The notes under the pieces: model-generated
Seen by the model: only the letters and a program-made list of their open reading frames with translations
What the model was told of the DNA's origin: nothing
Databases searched by the model: none
Translations under genes and position numbers: made by a program
NCBI GenBank assembly: GCA_002398515.1
Contig: DGZL01000157.1
Coordinates: forward strand, 1 to 14,428
From: Firmicutes bacterium UBA4981
Lineage (GTDB): Bacteria; Bacillota; SHA-98; UBA4971
DNA length: 14,428 nucleotides
Reading direction: 5' to 3'
Shown: one piece after another, positions 13,429 to 14,428 of the stretch
How the letters are laid out: each line of letters begins with the position of its first letter
Numbering within the stretch: position 1 is the stretch's first letter

Positions 13429-14428
13429 TTATGAAAGGAAATCACTAATTGATTTCGCTGCCGATTTTCCGTCAGCGACAGCTTGAACCACAGTCCGGCC
13501 TCGGTTGACTGCGTCTCCTCCTGCAAAAACCCCGTCTACTGAGGTAGCGAGAGTCTCCGGAGCCACCTTGACAGTTCCGGAAGAGCTAAGTTCTATATCG
13601 CCGAATACTTGTGAAACTTCAGGCCACGGTGCCTGACCTGTGGCCAGGATGACTTGGGAGACATCAATAATATGTTCGCTGCCTGGGATAACCTCCGGCC
13701 TGGGACGTCCGCTTGAATCAGGCTCTCCCAGTCTGGTGGAGACACACTCAATTGCGGCAACCCTGCCGTCTTGTCCAATAAATTTCCGAGGAGCAGTGAG
13801 ATACCGGAATTTCACGCCTTCTTTTTGGGCAAACTCTCGTTCTCGCTTCCATGCAGGCATTTCTTCTTCTCGGCGTCTGTAAAGAACAACGACTTCACTT
13901 GCGCCTGCTCGGACAGCGGAGCAAGCTGCGTCCATGGCTACATTTCCACCGCCGATAACCGCGACTGTCCCTGATAGTTTAGGCGTATCTCCCAGCGCTG
14001 CCATACGCAAGAACTCTCCTGCCTGGAGCACGCCGGGGAGATCGTGTCCGGGAATGTCTAATTGAGATCTGTAACCGAGGCCTATTCCAATGAAAACAGC
14101 GTCTGAATTCCGCTTTATCTCATCAAATGAAATATCTTTGCCTACCGAGACGCCTGTCCTCAGGTTAACACCGGGGGACAGGGCATAGTCGATCTCTGCG
14201 CTTACGATTTCACGGGGAAGCCGGTATCTTGGTATCCCGTGGATCATAAGTCCTCCGGGCGCATCTTCCGCCTCGAAGACTGTGACTTCATGTCCTAGTT
14301 TGGCGAGCTCATGGGCGCATGTGAGTCCCGCAGGCCCTGCTCCTATTACTGCGACTTTCTTCCCTGTGGGAGTGCCGGCTTTCTGAGGGCGTATGCCTCG
14401 TTTTGATTCTTCGTCAGCGACAAACCGG
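13429..14428 (-). CDS. PreT/GltD-type FAD- and NAD(P)H-binding oxidoreductase, partial (N terminus beyond the window edge)
   Basis: The last 332 residues are in the window; the reading frame stays open to base 14428, so the Met at 14247 is internal and not the start. Visible elements, numbered from the edge, are RFVAD near the beginning (as in PreT and GltD, where it follows the N-terminal Fe-S helical domain), the FAD Rossmann motif GAGPAG (29-34), IPRYRLP (65-71), the NAD(P)H motif GGGNVAMD (159-166) followed by YRRREEEMPA, ATGQ (262-265), and the closing FAD motif FAGGD (301-305). The family takes electrons from NAD(P)H through FAD and passes them on through Fe-S clusters. Sitting directly upstream of the PreA-like gene, it is probably the electron-input partner (PreT) of that reductase. 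GltD-like partners for other enzymes are the alternative. The N-terminal cluster-binding cysteines lie outside the window. Confidence 0.88.
   Translation of the reverse strand, partial: RFVADEESKRGIRPQKAGTPTGKKVAVIGAGPAGLTCAHELAKLGHEVTVFEAEDAPGGLMIHGIPRYRLPREIVSAEIDYALSPGVNLRTGVSVGKDISFDEIKRNSDAVFIGIGLGYRSQLDIPGHDLPGVLQAGEFLRMAALGDTPKLSGTVAVIGGGNVAMDAACSAVRAGASEVVVLYRRREEEMPAWKREREFAQKEGVKFRYLTAPRKFIGQDGRVAAIECVSTRLGEPDSSGRPRPEVIPGSEHIIDVSQVILATGQAPWPEVSQVFGDIELSSSGTVKVAPETLATSVDGVFAGGDAVNRGRTVVQAVADGKSAAKSISDFLS

Noticed and set aside
13429..14247. PreT-like gene as a complete 272-residue gene starting at 14247
   Set aside because: The frame continues upstream through the FAD motif GAGPAG to the window edge, so the Met is internal and the gene is partial.

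Overview
The window looks like an accessory catabolic region of an anaerobic or facultative bacterium, most likely a Firmicute of the Clostridia type. The reasons are the strong GGAGG-type ribosome binding sites, the mix of ATG, GTG and TTG starts, the mid-range base composition, and gene content typical of anaerobic N-heterocycle breakdown. Taxonomy is inference only; no rRNA or other marker gene is present. Layout: one gene lies on the + strand at the left (172-2478), a soluble sensor histidine kinase. It converges on a tightly packed minus-strand operon of ten genes that fills the rest of the window and runs off the right edge. A perfect 13-bp inverted repeat (2506-2544) sits between the two converging units. 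In transcription order (right to left) the operon encodes: a PreT/GltD-type FAD-NAD(P)H oxidoreductase (partial at the edge); a PreA/dihydropyrimidine dehydrogenase-type flavo-iron-sulfur reductase; a molybdenum-hydroxylase FAD subunit; a MoaD/ThiS-like ubiquitin-fold protein ending in Gly-Gly-Gly; two paralogous molybdopterin-binding large subunits; a second FAD subunit; a single [2Fe-2S] subunit; an SsnA-type amidohydrolase; and a cysteine-synthase-family PLP enzyme. Several neighbours overlap by 4 bases at stop/start and the other gaps are short, so co-transcription is likely. The operon promoter is not in the window. How the genes may work together (inference): the hydroxylase subunits would oxidise a purine-like or other N-heterocycle, the PreT-PreA pair would reduce (dearomatise) a ring intermediate with NAD(P)H, SsnA would hydrolyse a C-N bond, and the PLP enzyme would act on an amino-acid-like product by beta-elimination or replacement. 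This resembles the anaerobic urate/purine clusters that carry ssnA, ygfK, xdhD and ygeX, but with different parts: a split PreT/PreA pair where those clusters have YgfK, and a CysK-like enzyme where they have YgeX. Active-site comparison by eye shows that the two large subunits differ at the position of the xanthine-binding arginine, and that the PreA-like protein has Ser where DPD and E. coli PreA have a pyrimidine-binding Asn. The substrate may therefore not be plain xanthine or uracil. No tRNA, rRNA, CRISPR array, insertion sequence or phage gene was recognised, and no gene-free stretch exceeds 300 bases.
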